From the NCBI GenBank assembly GCA_964472295.1, contig CAYYJQ010000012.1, positions 1 to 56,656 on the forward strand: a stretch of DNA of 56,656 nt, read 5' to 3'. Source of the stretch: JAJRZX01 sp964472295. GTDB lineage: Bacteria; Desulfobacterota; GWC2-55-46; JADFVP01. The notes beneath the pieces are model-generated. The model searched no databases and had not been told where the DNA came from. It saw only the letters and a program-made list of their open reading frames with translations. How positions within the stretch are numbered: position 1 is the first letter of the stretch; each line of letters starts with the position of its first letter. Below are positions 24,886 through 33,525 of this stretch, piece by piece. The translations under genes and the position numbers were made by a program.

Positions 24886-25563
24886 TCACCTTCCCCTGTA
24901 GGAAAGACCTCCTCTGCGTTTCACGAAAAACCTTATAAGAGCGGCTCCGGCCACAAAGCCCCCGATATGGGCGTACCACGCTATGCCGCCACCTGTGCCA
25001 GAACTAAGAAGTTGAAAGAAAAACCAGATGCCGAGAAAAAAGACCGCCGGAACCCTAATTACGCTTACAAAGACAAAGAGGAAGATGAGGGTCTTTACAT
25101 TGGCCCTTGGGAAGAGGACAAAGTAGGCTCCGAGCACACCCGCTATGGCCCCGGAGGCCCCTATCATGGGCATTGTGGAATCAGGGGCCGCGAGCACGTG
25201 GGCGGCGCTTGCGATAAGGCCCGTAAGTATGTAAAAGACCACGAACCTTACGTGCCCCATGCTGTCCTCGATATTGTCGCCGAATATCCATAAAAAGAGC
25301 ATGTTACCTGCAAGATGAAGAATGCCCCCGTGGACGAACATGGCCGTAAGAAGGGTAAATGGAGGGGCCAAGACCGCGGGTGGGCCCACGTCCACAAGAT
25401 GGGTAATCTCATAGGGAATGGCGGCCATTGTGTAGATAAAGTAGTTCATGCCCTTGAAACCAAGGGAAATCTGGTATAAAAAGACCATGACATTTATAAT
25501 GATAAAGGCCACGGTGACATATGGGTAGGAGTATGTGGGGTTGTCGTCTTTAAGCGGTATCAT
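24886..25563 (-). CDS. Rhomboid-family intramembrane serine protease
   Basis: 225 residues, about six membrane helices. The catalytic dyad is Ser137 (IGASGAIAG) and His199 (AHIGGF); the oxyanion-hole segment HGGILHLAGNM has His83 and Asn87. All required residues are present, so it should be active against membrane proteins with unstable helices. The N-terminus IPLKDDNPTYSYPYVT is that of a common bacterial subfamily. Transcribed with the aldo/keto reductase upstream and NAPRTase downstream; substrate unknown. Confidence 0.94.
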   Translation of the reverse strand: MIPLKDDNPTYSYPYVTVAFIIINVMVFLYQISLGFKGMNYFIYTMAAIPYEITHLVDVGPPAVLAPPFTLLTAMFVHGGILHLAGNMLFLWIFGDNIEDSMGHVRFVVFYILTGLIASAAHVLAAPDSTMPMIGASGAIAGVLGAYFVLFPRANVKTLIFLFVFVSVIRVPAVFFLGIWFFFQLLSSGTGGGIAWYAHIGGFVAGAALIRFFVKRRGGLSYRGR

Positions 25564-25608
25564 GGGCGGCTCTCTCTTCCAGTAAGCCTTGCATGAGCAT
25601 GGAGTGTA

Positions 25609-26475
25609 TCAGGGCTTGTAGTACATGAGCTGGCGCGCATGGGGAGATATGAAGTTCGTAAGCCTCTCCACTTCCTTGAGCTTGAGCGGTATGAATGACG
25701 AGGCTATCTCCACGTTCTCCCTGAGTTGCTCAAGCGAACCGCAACCAATGACAGCCGTTGATACTGGTTGCGTAAGGGCGTAGCAGAAGAGGAGCCTCTT
25801 GGGGGCGTTGAGGCCGCCGCCAAGGTACGCCTTCATGGCGATTACGCCCATGTCCTTCTTGGCGGCAGGTGGTATGACCTCCTCGGTAAAGGGTTTGTAT
25901 GTGGGTTCCGCCGGGTTCACGGGCATGAGGACGGTATCAAAGTCAAAGTCTCTTACGCAACGCGCGAGGACCGTTGGGTCGTGGTGGCCCGTGATTCCTA
26001 TGAAGCGGGTGAGGCCCTTTTTTTTCGCCTCTACAAAGGCCTCGTAGGCCCCGCCTGGACCGAAGACGGCCTCCACGTCGTCGTTGGTCCTCACGTCATG
26101 GACCTGCCAGAGGTCAAGGTAATCTGTGCCCATGTTCCCGAGGGTCTCATGAAGATGGGCCATAGCGCCGTCATAGTCCCTTGCGTGTGATTTACCCGCG
26201 AGAAAAATCTCTTTTCGCCTCTGGCCAAGGGCCTTTCCATAATAGGACTCGCTCCCGTCATAGGCCCGGGCAGACTCCATGTAGTTTACACCCATATCAA
26301 TGGCGGTGTTTATTATCTCAACGGCCTTTTTGTCTTCGCCCCAGGTGCGAAGTATTCCCTCCCCGCCGAGCCCGAGTATGGAGACAGACTCGCCAGTTCT
26401 CCCGAGCCTCCTCCGAGGTATTTCCTTTTTCCTTTTTGTCCACTCCATCTTGGGCGACTGGCCGCTGCTATCCAA
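25609..26475 (-). CDS. Aldo/keto reductase family oxidoreductase
   Basis: 288 residues from TTG 26475, supported by GGAGG seven to eight bases before it; ATG at codon 10 is the other start. TIM-barrel AKR with Tyr72 (in ARAYDGSE), Lys95 (LAGKSH) and His126 (QVHD) in catalytic order; the first acidic residue is Glu67 (YMESARAY) in place of Asp, common in this branch. PLGLGGEGIL and GCGSLEQLRENV bind NADPH. There is no C-terminal ferredoxin-like Cys cluster. Substrate unknown. Confidence 0.88.
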   Translation of the reverse strand: MDSSGQSPKMEWTKRKKEIPRRRLGRTGESVSILGLGGEGILRTWGEDKKAVEIINTAIDMGVNYMESARAYDGSESYYGKALGQRRKEIFLAGKSHARDYDGAMAHLHETLGNMGTDYLDLWQVHDVRTNDDVEAVFGPGGAYEAFVEAKKKGLTRFIGITGHHDPTVLARCVRDFDFDTVLMPVNPAEPTYKPFTEEVIPPAAKKDMGVIAMKAYLGGGLNAPKRLLFCYALTQPVSTAVIGCGSLEQLRENVEIASSFIPLKLKEVERLTNFISPHARQLMYYKP

Positions 26476-26891
26476 TCCCGATCCTCCAGAAAAGCAAATT
26501 CAAGGTTATTTAAAAAGATAGGGCCTTTAAATCCTGTGTATGAAATAGTAACATACAAGACGGGTTTTTTGAATTTTTTAAATGGCGGTCTTATTTGGTG
26601 GGCAGGACAGGGCTTTGGTGGGCAGTGCCCACCCTACAAGTCTTTCTTTTCCGTGGATGAGAAAAATCCCCAGTGGGGCAAGGGGGGGGGGTAAGCGGCA
26701 GGAGGCCGGTCCCAACTGGTTTTCTTTGGCGGAGTTACCCTGAGGCTGGGAGCATGAGGCCTCTTTAAGAAACATCGGTGCAACAAGGAGTGCAACCCAA
26801 TCAAAAAAACTTTCTTTTTTCTAAAAGAAAGTGGAAGGTTTTCTCTGCTTCATTTACTTTTTTCTTGGACTTTCTACCAGGTGTTTTTCAT
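26476..26891. repeat. Intergenic repeat cluster before the glycosyltransferase
   Basis: No gene in 416 bases. Holds a partial GGTGGGC (26597) and a full GGTGGGC-AGT-GCCCACC hairpin (26617-26633), a ten-G run near 26682, the GGTTTTCTTTG box in reverse orientation (26718-26728) and the AT palindrome (26809-26832). The composite repeat is inverted relative to the aroC and gltX copies. Confidence 0.8.
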
Positions 26892-28517
26892 ATGAAGTCA
26901 ATTCAATCAAGGGTCCCGTTCTTTCTCATCCTCGCGGCCATAGGGGTTGCGGCCATCATCCGCTGGCGTCTTCTTGGCCTGCCCTTTGAGAGGGACGAGG
27001 GCGAGTACGCCTACATGGGCACTCTGGTGCTGAAGGGCCTCTCGCCATACACTTACGCCTACAGCATGAAACTTCCGGGCATATACGTGATGTATGCCCT
27101 TATCATGAAGGTATTTGGCCAGACCCGCTACGCTGTGCACGGCGGGCTCATTCTCGTAAACGGCGCAACGTCGTTTCTGGTTTTTCTTCTCGCAAGGCGG
27201 TTATTCGGCGCGAGGACGGCCCTTGCCTCGGGCGCTATATTTGCCATGGTCTCGCTCAACACCCGTCTTCACGGCATAACGGCGAACAGCGAGCACTTTG
27301 TCATCCTCTTTGCCGTAGCCGGGCTCTATCTCCTCGTAAGGGCAACCGAGCGTGAAGGCGGTCTCTTCCTTTACTTCCTCTCCGGCATTCTTCTTGGCTC
27401 GGGGATGATGATGAAACAGCACGGCCTGTTTTTTCTTCTCATGGGACCGGTCTATGTATTAATCCTCTACTTTTTAAATAAAAGGGGCAGAATGGGACTT
27501 GCCCTTCTCCGGGCCGGGCTCGTACTCCTTGGCGGGGCGGCGCCCCTTGGCGCGGCATGTATTGTCATCTACGCGCAGGGCGGCTTTAAGGAGTTCTGGT
27601 TCTGGACCTTTACGTACTCAAGGCTCTATGTATCGCCTCCGCCGCTAATGATAGGCGTCAAGACATTCTGGAGAAAATTTTCACCCATACTCCTTACCAC
27701 CACGCCCTTCTGGGTTCTTACGGCAGTTGGGGCGGTTTCTCTTCTGAAGGCTGAGACAAGGCCGGGGGAAAAGGCCTTTGTTATTCTCTTCGCGATCTTC
27801 TCAGCCCTCTCCATAACCCCTGGGCTCTACTTCAGGGAGCATTACTTTGTGCTCCTCCTCCCCGCGGCCTCCCTTCTTGCGGGCCTTGGTGTAGATGGGC
27901 TGTCAGGGCTCTTCAGAGACGTACAGAAGGCCAGGGCCGCGGCCATTGTCCTTACGCTCGCCGCAATCCTCCCGGGTCTCTTCATGGAGCGCCATGTCCT
28001 CTTCAGGGACACGCCGGAGGCGGTATCACGCCAGATGTTCGGCATGAACCCCTTTCCCGAGTCCGTGAAGATAGCAAAGTATATCAGGAAAAATTCCGAT
28101 GAAGGTGATACCGTGGCCATTCTGGGCTCTGAGCCACAGATTCTTTTCTACTCAGGGCGCGCCTCTGCAACGCCCTATATCTACGCGTACCCCCTAATGG
28201 AGTATCAGGGGCAGGCCCTTGAGATGCAGAAGGAGATGATAGCGGACATTGAGAGCAGGAAGCCCCGCTACATCCTATTTGTGGACATATACAACTCGTG
28301 GCTCCGGGGGAGGCGCTCGGTGGGGTTCATATTCAACTGGTTCGGCTATTACTGGCCAGAGAGGTATGAGGTGGCGGGCTTTGTGGATATTAGGCCCGAG
28401 GGCACAAGATACATCTTCGGAGAGAGGGCCAAAAGCGCGGAAACAGACTCGCCCTATTCCATTATTATATACAAAAGAAAGGACAGTGCCCGGGGCCTTC
28501 GAGGGGCGCTCAGTTAG
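26892..28517 (+). CDS. Membrane glycosyltransferase, ArnT/PMT-like (GT-C fold)
   Basis: 541 residues from ATG 26892. Many membrane helices in the first 400 residues. The first periplasmic loop has FERDEGEYAYMG, the acidic Asp-Glu motif of GT39/GT83 enzymes, which take sugars from polyprenyl-phosphate donors. A soluble C-terminal portion (EGDTVAILGSEPQILFYSGR) follows. It likely decorates lipid A, glycans or proteins outside the membrane. Upstream open codons are the AT repeat and were dropped. The last eight bases overlap the 3' end of the convergent histidine kinase. Confidence 0.88.
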   Translation: MKSIQSRVPFFLILAAIGVAAIIRWRLLGLPFERDEGEYAYMGTLVLKGLSPYTYAYSMKLPGIYVMYALIMKVFGQTRYAVHGGLILVNGATSFLVFLLARRLFGARTALASGAIFAMVSLNTRLHGITANSEHFVILFAVAGLYLLVRATEREGGLFLYFLSGILLGSGMMMKQHGLFFLLMGPVYVLILYFLNKRGRMGLALLRAGLVLLGGAAPLGAACIVIYAQGGFKEFWFWTFTYSRLYVSPPPLMIGVKTFWRKFSPILLTTTPFWVLTAVGAVSLLKAETRPGEKAFVILFAIFSALSITPGLYFREHYFVLLLPAASLLAGLGVDGLSGLFRDVQKARAAAIVLTLAAILPGLFMERHVLFRDTPEAVSRQMFGMNPFPESVKIAKYIRKNSDEGDTVAILGSEPQILFYSGRASATPYIYAYPLMEYQGQALEMQKEMIADIESRKPRYILFVDIYNSWLRGRRSVGFIFNWFGYYWPERYEVAGFVDIRPEGTRYIFGERAKSAETDSPYSIIIYKRKDSARGLRGALS

Positions 28518-29907
28518 GCCCCATGGGAAGGACCACCTTGAACCTGCTCCCCCTTCCCTTCTCACTCTCCACTTCTATATGCCCGCCGTGGGCCTTGACA
28601 ATGGCGCTCACAATGGAGAGGCCAAGTCCCGAGCCCACTGTAAGACCCCGGCTCGCGTCGGTACGGTAGAACCTCTTGAAGATATTCTCAAGGTCCTTCT
28701 CATCAATGCCCATGCCCGTGTCCTCGACTATGACCTCACAGGTATGATCCCCCCTTGCGATACGGACCACAACGCGCCCGCCCTCGTGGTTATACTTTAC
28801 GGCATTCTCGATGAGGTTGGTAAAGACCTCGAAGATACCATCCCTGTCGGCCATTATCTCTGTCTCCACCCCCTCTACCCTGAGCGAGACCCTCTTCATG
28901 GAGGCCGAGTGCTCCACGAGCCTGAAGACATCGCAGACCACGTCCTTTATGCCCAGCCTCACGAGGCGGAGTTCCGATGACTCGGAATCGATCCTCGATA
29001 TGACGAGAATCCTGTTAATGAGCTCTGTCATCCTGTTAACCGTGACGCCTATCTTCTCAAGAGCGCCTCTGTAGACCTCTCCGGTCCTCTCCCTTGCCAG
29101 CATGACATCGCAGTGACTCTTTATGACCGATGTTGGTGTGCGAAGTTCATGGGAGGCGTCTGAGAGAAACTGTTTACGTCTCTTAAAGGAGCTCTCAAGG
29201 CGCTCGAGCATGGTATTGAAACTCATTGCCAGGTCCTTGAGCTCCACGGGTTTGTGCTTCTCTTCCACCCTCTCGTAGAGATTTTTCTCCGTAATATGGC
29301 TTATCTTCGAGGCAAAGGCCTTGATGGGCATGAGGGCCCACCTTGTCATGAGGTATATTCCAAGGGCGCAGATACCGAAAACTATGGGGTATATTACAAG
29401 GACAACTTTTCTGAAGGAACGTACAAGGCGGTAGGTATTGGCAAGGGAATCAGCCACCTGGAATATGAGTACCCTGCCGTTAAAGTCCACGGACCTGCTG
29501 ATGAGCCTCATTGGCTCTTTATTGGGGCCATCTACGGTATAAAAGACCCCCTCGGCGGTAGCCGGCAGAATGGGGAGGTTGTGCTTTGCCTCGTAGAGGG
29601 ATGGAGAAGTGGCAAGCACCTCTCCCTTGGCGGATACTATCTGGTAGTAGCGGCCCGAGAACTTGGTGCTGTACTTCCCCTTGGCGGCAAGGGAGAGTTC
29701 CACAAGTTCGGTCTCCAATTGCCCGTGGCGCATCTCTATCTTCAAGATGCCGGCCATGGTATCCATCTCTGAGTGTATATGCTCATCGACAAAGCCGATG
29801 GCCACGTTTTCGAGTTCATAGTAGAGGAAAATCTCGAGTCCCGCGAAGACGAGAGAGAATATGGCGAGACACCAGATGATTATCTTTATCTTGATGGAAT
29901 TGAACAT
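28510..29907 (-). CDS. Sensor histidine kinase
   Basis: 465 residues. Membrane helix 1 at about 8-29, a periplasmic sensor loop of about 140 residues, helix 2 at 168-188, HAMP at 190-240, then HisKA with SDASHELRTP and phospho-acceptor His253, and HATPase with NLIENAVKYN, DTGMGID, FKRFYRTD and GSGLGLSIV. The architecture is that of CusS/QseC-type kinases. Partner is the OmpR-type regulator 28 bases upstream. The cytochrome b gene at the head of the operon suggests sensing of redox state or metals, which is inference. Confidence 0.94.
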   Translation of the reverse strand: MFNSIKIKIIIWCLAIFSLVFAGLEIFLYYELENVAIGFVDEHIHSEMDTMAGILKIEMRHGQLETELVELSLAAKGKYSTKFSGRYYQIVSAKGEVLATSPSLYEAKHNLPILPATAEGVFYTVDGPNKEPMRLISRSVDFNGRVLIFQVADSLANTYRLVRSFRKVVLVIYPIVFGICALGIYLMTRWALMPIKAFASKISHITEKNLYERVEEKHKPVELKDLAMSFNTMLERLESSFKRRKQFLSDASHELRTPTSVIKSHCDVMLARERTGEVYRGALEKIGVTVNRMTELINRILVISRIDSESSELRLVRLGIKDVVCDVFRLVEHSASMKRVSLRVEGVETEIMADRDGIFEVFTNLIENAVKYNHEGGRVVVRIARGDHTCEVIVEDTGMGIDEKDLENIFKRFYRTDASRGLTVGSGLGLSIVSAIVKAHGGHIEVESEKGRGSRFKVVLPMGPN

Positions 29908-29934
29908 GAATTGAGGGGTAGGAGAGGAGAGACC

Positions 29935-30609
29935 TTATGGTTCTTCCTTGAGGATGTATCCCGCTCCCCTTATGGTGTGTATAAGCCTCTGCCAGGGCTC
30001 CCTGTCTATCTTCTTTCGAAGGTAGTTGATATAGACGTCCACAACGTTGGAGTCCATCTCCACGTCTTCATGGTATATGTGCTCTACTATCTGTGTCCTT
30101 GTGACTACCTTTCCGGCGTTATAAGCAAGGTACTCAAGGAGGGCATACTCTCTTGCCGAGAGTTTTATGGCCTCACCCGCCCGTTTCACATCGTGGCTCG
30201 CGGTGTTTATCTCAAGGTCGCCTATGCGGAGTACCGCCTCCTTTGCGTCACCCACCCTTCTGATAAGGGCCCTGAGCCTTGCCACCATCTCGGAGAACTC
30301 AAAGGGCTTTGTCATGTAGTCGTCGGCGCCCGTGTCAAGCCCCTTTATCTTGTCCATGAGGGCATCCCTTGCCGTAAGGACGAGCACCGGGGTCTTGATG
30401 CCCTTCTTTCTCAGTGTGCCAAGCACGGTGAGTCCATCCATTACAGGAAGCATGACATCGAGTATAATGGCGTCAAGGGGGTAATTCTCGGCCATATAGA
30501 GGCCCTCCTCGCCGTCGTGGGCCACGTCCACCACATAGCCCTCCTCCTCAAGTCCCATCTTTACTATGGAGGCAAGGTCTTTTTCGTCCTCCACAAGTAG
30601 CACTCTCAT
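29935..30609 (-). CDS. OmpR-family response regulator
   Basis: 224 residues. Receiver with acceptor Asp51 (IILDVMLPVMDG), acidic pocket VEDEKD, conserved Thr (VLTARDA) and Lys (MTKPF). The C-terminal winged helix starts at about 130 and ends GAGYILKEEP, with REYALLEYLAYNAGKVVTR. It should bind direct repeats near target promoters; no obvious repeat was seen upstream of the operon. Its ATG overlaps the cytochrome b stop by four bases. Confidence 0.95.
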   Translation of the reverse strand: MRVLLVEDEKDLASIVKMGLEEEGYVVDVAHDGEEGLYMAENYPLDAIILDVMLPVMDGLTVLGTLRKKGIKTPVLVLTARDALMDKIKGLDTGADDYMTKPFEFSEMVARLRALIRRVGDAKEAVLRIGDLEINTASHDVKRAGEAIKLSAREYALLEYLAYNAGKVVTRTQIVEHIYHEDVEMDSNVVDVYINYLRKKIDREPWQRLIHTIRGAGYILKEEP

Positions 30610-31316
30610 TTCTTCAACCTCTTCTTGAATTCAAGAAACTTGTCCTCTGGTATGAATTTGATGCCGTTTATCATTGAAGAGAGTAACCCCGTCTTCTCGT
30701 GAAGTTCATGTATGACCACGGCCCCAACGTGGGATATGATGAAGAAGATCATGAAGTCAAAACCAAACTCGTGCAGTTCCTCGGCAGCGTCCTCGATGAG
30801 TTCGGCAGTACCGTGGCTGAAGCCAGAGAAGAGGCCCTGCCATGGCGCAAGGTGCTTGTCAAGGCCCGCCAGTGTCAGGCCCGTCAGTATCTGCATGATG
30901 ACAATAAGAAGGAGGGCCAGGTAAAAGAGCGCTCCCAGGGGGTCGTGCCCCATGTACCTGAACTTGGCTGGCCCGCGCCTGAAGCCCCGGGCATGCCACT
31001 TGAGTTTATGGACTATGTACTCCATCTTCTCTCTGGTAAAGGGCCATATGTCCCTCCAGCGCGCGTAGTCATTTCCGGCAAACCCCCAGAGGATCCTCAG
31101 GAGCACGGTGAAGATAAAGGCATAGCCCACGTAGACATGATAGTACATAAGTTGATGCCTGAAGTGCTTGGCGACCTTGAACTCCTTGAGTATGTCATTG
31201 GACATGGCAAGGCCCATGAGGGTAAAAATAAGGGAGACGTTGCACCAGTGCAGTATCCTCGTCTCCCAGTCCCAGACCTTTATGAGTACGCGTTCTTCTT
31301 CGCCGTGTAATATCAT
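30606..31316 (-). CDS. Cytochrome b561-like membrane protein
   Basis: 236 residues from ATG 31316, which follows AAGGAAGAG; an upstream TTG at 31352 is a weaker start. KVWDWETRILHWCNVSLIFTL begins helix 1 with a heme His; further His residues are in MYYHVYVGY, in a middle helix with HDPLGAL, and in FIISHVGAVVIHELHEK. This is the di-heme b-type cytochrome of the Ni,Fe-hydrogenase/formate dehydrogenase gamma type, carrying electrons between the quinone pool and a periplasmic partner. No such partner is next to it; instead it heads a two-component operon. Confidence 0.88.
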   Translation of the reverse strand: MILHGEEERVLIKVWDWETRILHWCNVSLIFTLMGLAMSNDILKEFKVAKHFRHQLMYYHVYVGYAFIFTVLLRILWGFAGNDYARWRDIWPFTREKMEYIVHKLKWHARGFRRGPAKFRYMGHDPLGALFYLALLLIVIMQILTGLTLAGLDKHLAPWQGLFSGFSHGTAELIEDAAEELHEFGFDFMIFFIISHVGAVVIHELHEKTGLLSSMINGIKFIPEDKFLEFKKRLKK

Positions 31317-31371
31317 CTCTTCCTTTTTCACATAAATTGTTCGGGAAATCAATACAAAAGCAGGCGGTGTC

Positions 31372-31400
31372 TTGCCCTGTGTTATCTAATATGGTATAGC
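31372..31400 (+). promoter_or_regulatory. Possible promoter of the folate operon
   Basis: TTGCCC (31372-31377), a 17-base spacer and TATAGC (31395-31400), about 40 bases before the first gene. Moderate match only. The minus strand of the same 87-base spacer must also carry the promoter of the cytochrome operon. Confidence 0.45.
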
Positions 31401-31439
31401 AGAGTATATTAAAAGAAAATTAGAAATGGAGTACATTTC

Positions 31440-32147
31440 ATGAAGTCAGCACTTATAACGGGCTCTGCCCGGAGGCTCGGCAGGGCCATGGCCCTGCACC
31501 TCGCCTCCATGGGGTATAATATCGCCCTTCATTACCATACAACAGAGCCGGGGAACCTTCCCGACGAGATACGCGGCCTCGGAGTAAGGTGCGCGAAGAT
31601 TCAGTGCGCGCTTGACGACTTAAAGGCCGCTTCCGGGCTCATGGAGCGGGCCGCCGAGGCCATGCCTTCTATTGAGATACTCGTGAATAACGCCTCCATC
31701 TTCAAGAGAAGCCCAATAGGGGAGACGGACGACGCCCTCCTCAACGCCCATCTCAGCATAAACCTCCGCGCCCCCTACGCGCTCTCAAGAGACTTCTCCC
31801 GTATTATTGGCAGAGGGCATATCATAAACATGATTGACGCGAACGTGGAGAAAAACACCTCGGCCCATGGGGCCTATATGCTTTCAAAGAAGGGGCTCCT
31901 CGGTCTTACGTCCATGGCCGCGCAAGAATTCGCCCCCCATATCCGCGTAAACGCCATAGCCCCGGGCCTCATACTGCCGCCAGAGGGACTCGGGGATGAG
32001 TACCTTGAAGAGGCGGCGAAAAAGAGGGTCCCCTTGAGGAGGCGGGGCCATACAGAGGACGTGCTCAATGCCCTTGAGTTCCTTGTAAAGAGCGAGTTCA
32101 TAACAGGTCAGGTCCTTTTTATTGACGGAGGTGAGCATCTTACATGA
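31440..32147 (+). CDS. Pteridine reductase-like short-chain dehydrogenase (FolM/PTR1 type)
   Basis: 235 residues. TGSARRLGRA (7-16) has the basic TGxxxRxG loop of NADPH-specific pteridine reductases, and NNAS is at 83-86. The catalytic residues fit Leishmania PTR1: Asp133 in MIDA, Tyr146 and Lys150, with the same 13 and 4 residue spacings as Asp181/Tyr194/Lys198, in place of the usual SDR Ser. It heads an operon with folB and folK (ATGA overlap with folB), so it acts on folate or a biopterin. It could supply dihydrofolate reductase activity, relevant since thymidylate is made by ThyX. Confidence 0.88.
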   Translation: MKSALITGSARRLGRAMALHLASMGYNIALHYHTTEPGNLPDEIRGLGVRCAKIQCALDDLKAASGLMERAAEAMPSIEILVNNASIFKRSPIGETDDALLNAHLSINLRAPYALSRDFSRIIGRGHIINMIDANVEKNTSAHGAYMLSKKGLLGLTSMAAQEFAPHIRVNAIAPGLILPPEGLGDEYLEEAAKKRVPLRRRGHTEDVLNALEFLVKSEFITGQVLFIDGGEHLT

Positions 32148-32491
32148 AGATACGCATTAAAGACCTTGAACTCAGGGCCATTATCGGTTGCAACGACTGG
32201 GAGCGCGACAAAAAACAGGATATTACCATCAACGTGGTCATGGACGTGGATAACGAGAAGGCCATGGAGACGGACGACATAAGAGACTGCACTGATTACA
32301 GGGAACTTACAAAGGAGATTATCGAGGCCGTGGAGGAGAGCGAGTTCTTTCTTCTTGAACGGCTCGCTGGTTTTATCCTCCACATAGTAATGAAGCGCCC
32401 CGGCGTAAGACGCGCCGTTGTGGAGGTGGATAAGCCCCATGCCCTCAGGTTCTCGCGCTCTGTCTCCGTGGAGGTATCGGGCGCAAGATGA
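32144..32491 (+). CDS. folB: Dihydroneopterin aldolase
   Basis: 115 residues. MKIRIKDLELRAIIGCNDWER has the conserved first strand and Glu; DYRELTKEI, LLERLAG and VEVDKPHALRFSRSVSVEV with the catalytic Lys follow. Converts dihydroneopterin to 6-hydroxymethyl-dihydropterin. Overlaps the reductase upstream and folK downstream by four bases each. Confidence 0.93.
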   Translation: MKIRIKDLELRAIIGCNDWERDKKQDITINVVMDVDNEKAMETDDIRDCTDYRELTKEIIEAVEESEFFLLERLAGFILHIVMKRPGVRRAVVEVDKPHALRFSRSVSVEVSGAR

Positions 32492-32904
32492 AGAGGGCCG
32501 TAATAAGCGCGGGCTCGAATATCTCGCCTGAAGAGAACATGCGCGCCGCCATGGAGTTACTCGCCTCAGGGCAGGTCCTGCTCAAGGCATCTACGCCGAG
32601 GCGCACCGCGCCCGTGCCCCCGGCCCATGGCGGCAGTTACCTGAACCGCGCCTTTCTCATCGAGACGGCGCTCGGGATAAAGGAACTAAGAGAATACCTG
32701 AGGGCAATAGAGAAAAAACTTGGACGCAGGCGCGGCCCGGACAGATACGCGCCCCGCACCATTGACCTCGATTTAGTCGTCTACAACGGCTCCATAGTGG
32801 ATGATGACTACTATAGGTATGACTTTGTCCGCGAGGCCGTGGACGAACTCCTCCCAAAACTGAAGGACAAAGGGGCCACAGGGGGCAGGGCATGTCCAGA
32901 ATAA
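32488..32904 (+). CDS. folK: 2-amino-4-hydroxy-6-hydroxymethyldihydropteridine pyrophosphokinase
   Basis: 138 residues, slightly short. VISAGSNISPEENM at the start, then SYLNRAFLIET, LRAIEKKLGRRRGPDRYAPRTIDLDLVVY, which is the HPPK signature with the two Asp that bind magnesium. The Gly of the usual YGPR is Ala here (YAPR). It pyrophosphorylates the FolB product for dihydropteroate synthase, which is not in the window. Confidence 0.92.
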   Translation: MKRAVISAGSNISPEENMRAAMELLASGQVLLKASTPRRTAPVPPAHGGSYLNRAFLIETALGIKELREYLRAIEKKLGRRRGPDRYAPRTIDLDLVVYNGSIVDDDYYRYDFVREAVDELLPKLKDKGATGGRACPE

Positions 32905-32940
32905 AGACCAGACCGCCCAAAAGAAGGGCCGCCTCCCCTC

Positions 32941-33348
32941 ATGACTAAAAAGGCCCGGCCAGGAAGGGAACTCCTCCCAGAGGCCCTTGTCATCGAGTGC
33001 ATCAGGGAGGGCAACAACTTTGACCCCGCCGAGGACCTCTCCCGCGCCGGGGGCTTTGTCTTATTCGAGGGTCCTGGCATAAGGACATGGCTCATTGCCA
33101 CAAGGCTCCGCCTCTACTGCGTGGCGGATGACCAGCGCCGGAACGGGCCGCGCATACTATGGTCTATCTCGCGTTCAAGGCTCTTTGAGGAGAAGAAATT
33201 TTCTCTTGAGGTTCACGTCCATAGAGAAGACGGCGGGGATAGAGTTGACATTGGTTACAGAAAGTCCTGCGCCTTCAGCCCGGAACTCTTCGCCTCCACG
33301 GGGCTTAAAGAGAGGATAGAGGCCCTTGTAAGAGAGAAGATGGGCTGA
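32941..33348 (+). CDS. Unknown protein in the folate operon
   Basis: 135 residues; no family recognised. A mixed alpha/beta pattern with no signal or membrane segment: LPEALVIECIREGNNF, FVLFEGPGIRTWLIATRLRLYCVAD, then ILWSISRSRLFEEKKFSLEVHV and a final amphipathic helix LKERIEALVREKM. The middle (a strand that senses a threshold, then Arg/Lys strand) has the look of a small PH-like or regulatory fold, but this is a guess. It starts 37 bases after folK on the same strand with a poor ribosome site. Codon use is as for neighbours. Confidence 0.65.
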   Translation: MTKKARPGRELLPEALVIECIREGNNFDPAEDLSRAGGFVLFEGPGIRTWLIATRLRLYCVADDQRRNGPRILWSISRSRLFEEKKFSLEVHVHREDGGDRVDIGYRKSCAFSPELFASTGLKERIEALVREKMG

Positions 33349-33525
33349 CAAGGGGACCGGAGCTAAGATTACTCCACTTATGCGCAGGCGGCCCATAAAA
33401 GTTGAGAGGGAAAGACTTAAGTACCTTTGCGCACTTATGCCCTGAGCCCCGCCGCGGTGGGGATCAGGGCTTGTGTCTCAGGAGTTTTTGTCTTTATTCT
33501 CCGGCGGAAGTCCGGGGCACGGGAC

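Noticed and set aside
24322..25293. Long plus-strand frames opposite real genes (also 1394-2308, 28249-28980, 37128-38264, 45733-46695)
   Set aside because: They lie antisense to well-supported genes and have biased composition without any recognisable domain; they are shadows of GC-rich codons.
26778..26891. Extension of the glycosyltransferase (38 codons)
   Set aside because: Same AT palindrome read in frame; no ribosome site, while ATG 26892 has an AGGTG upstream.
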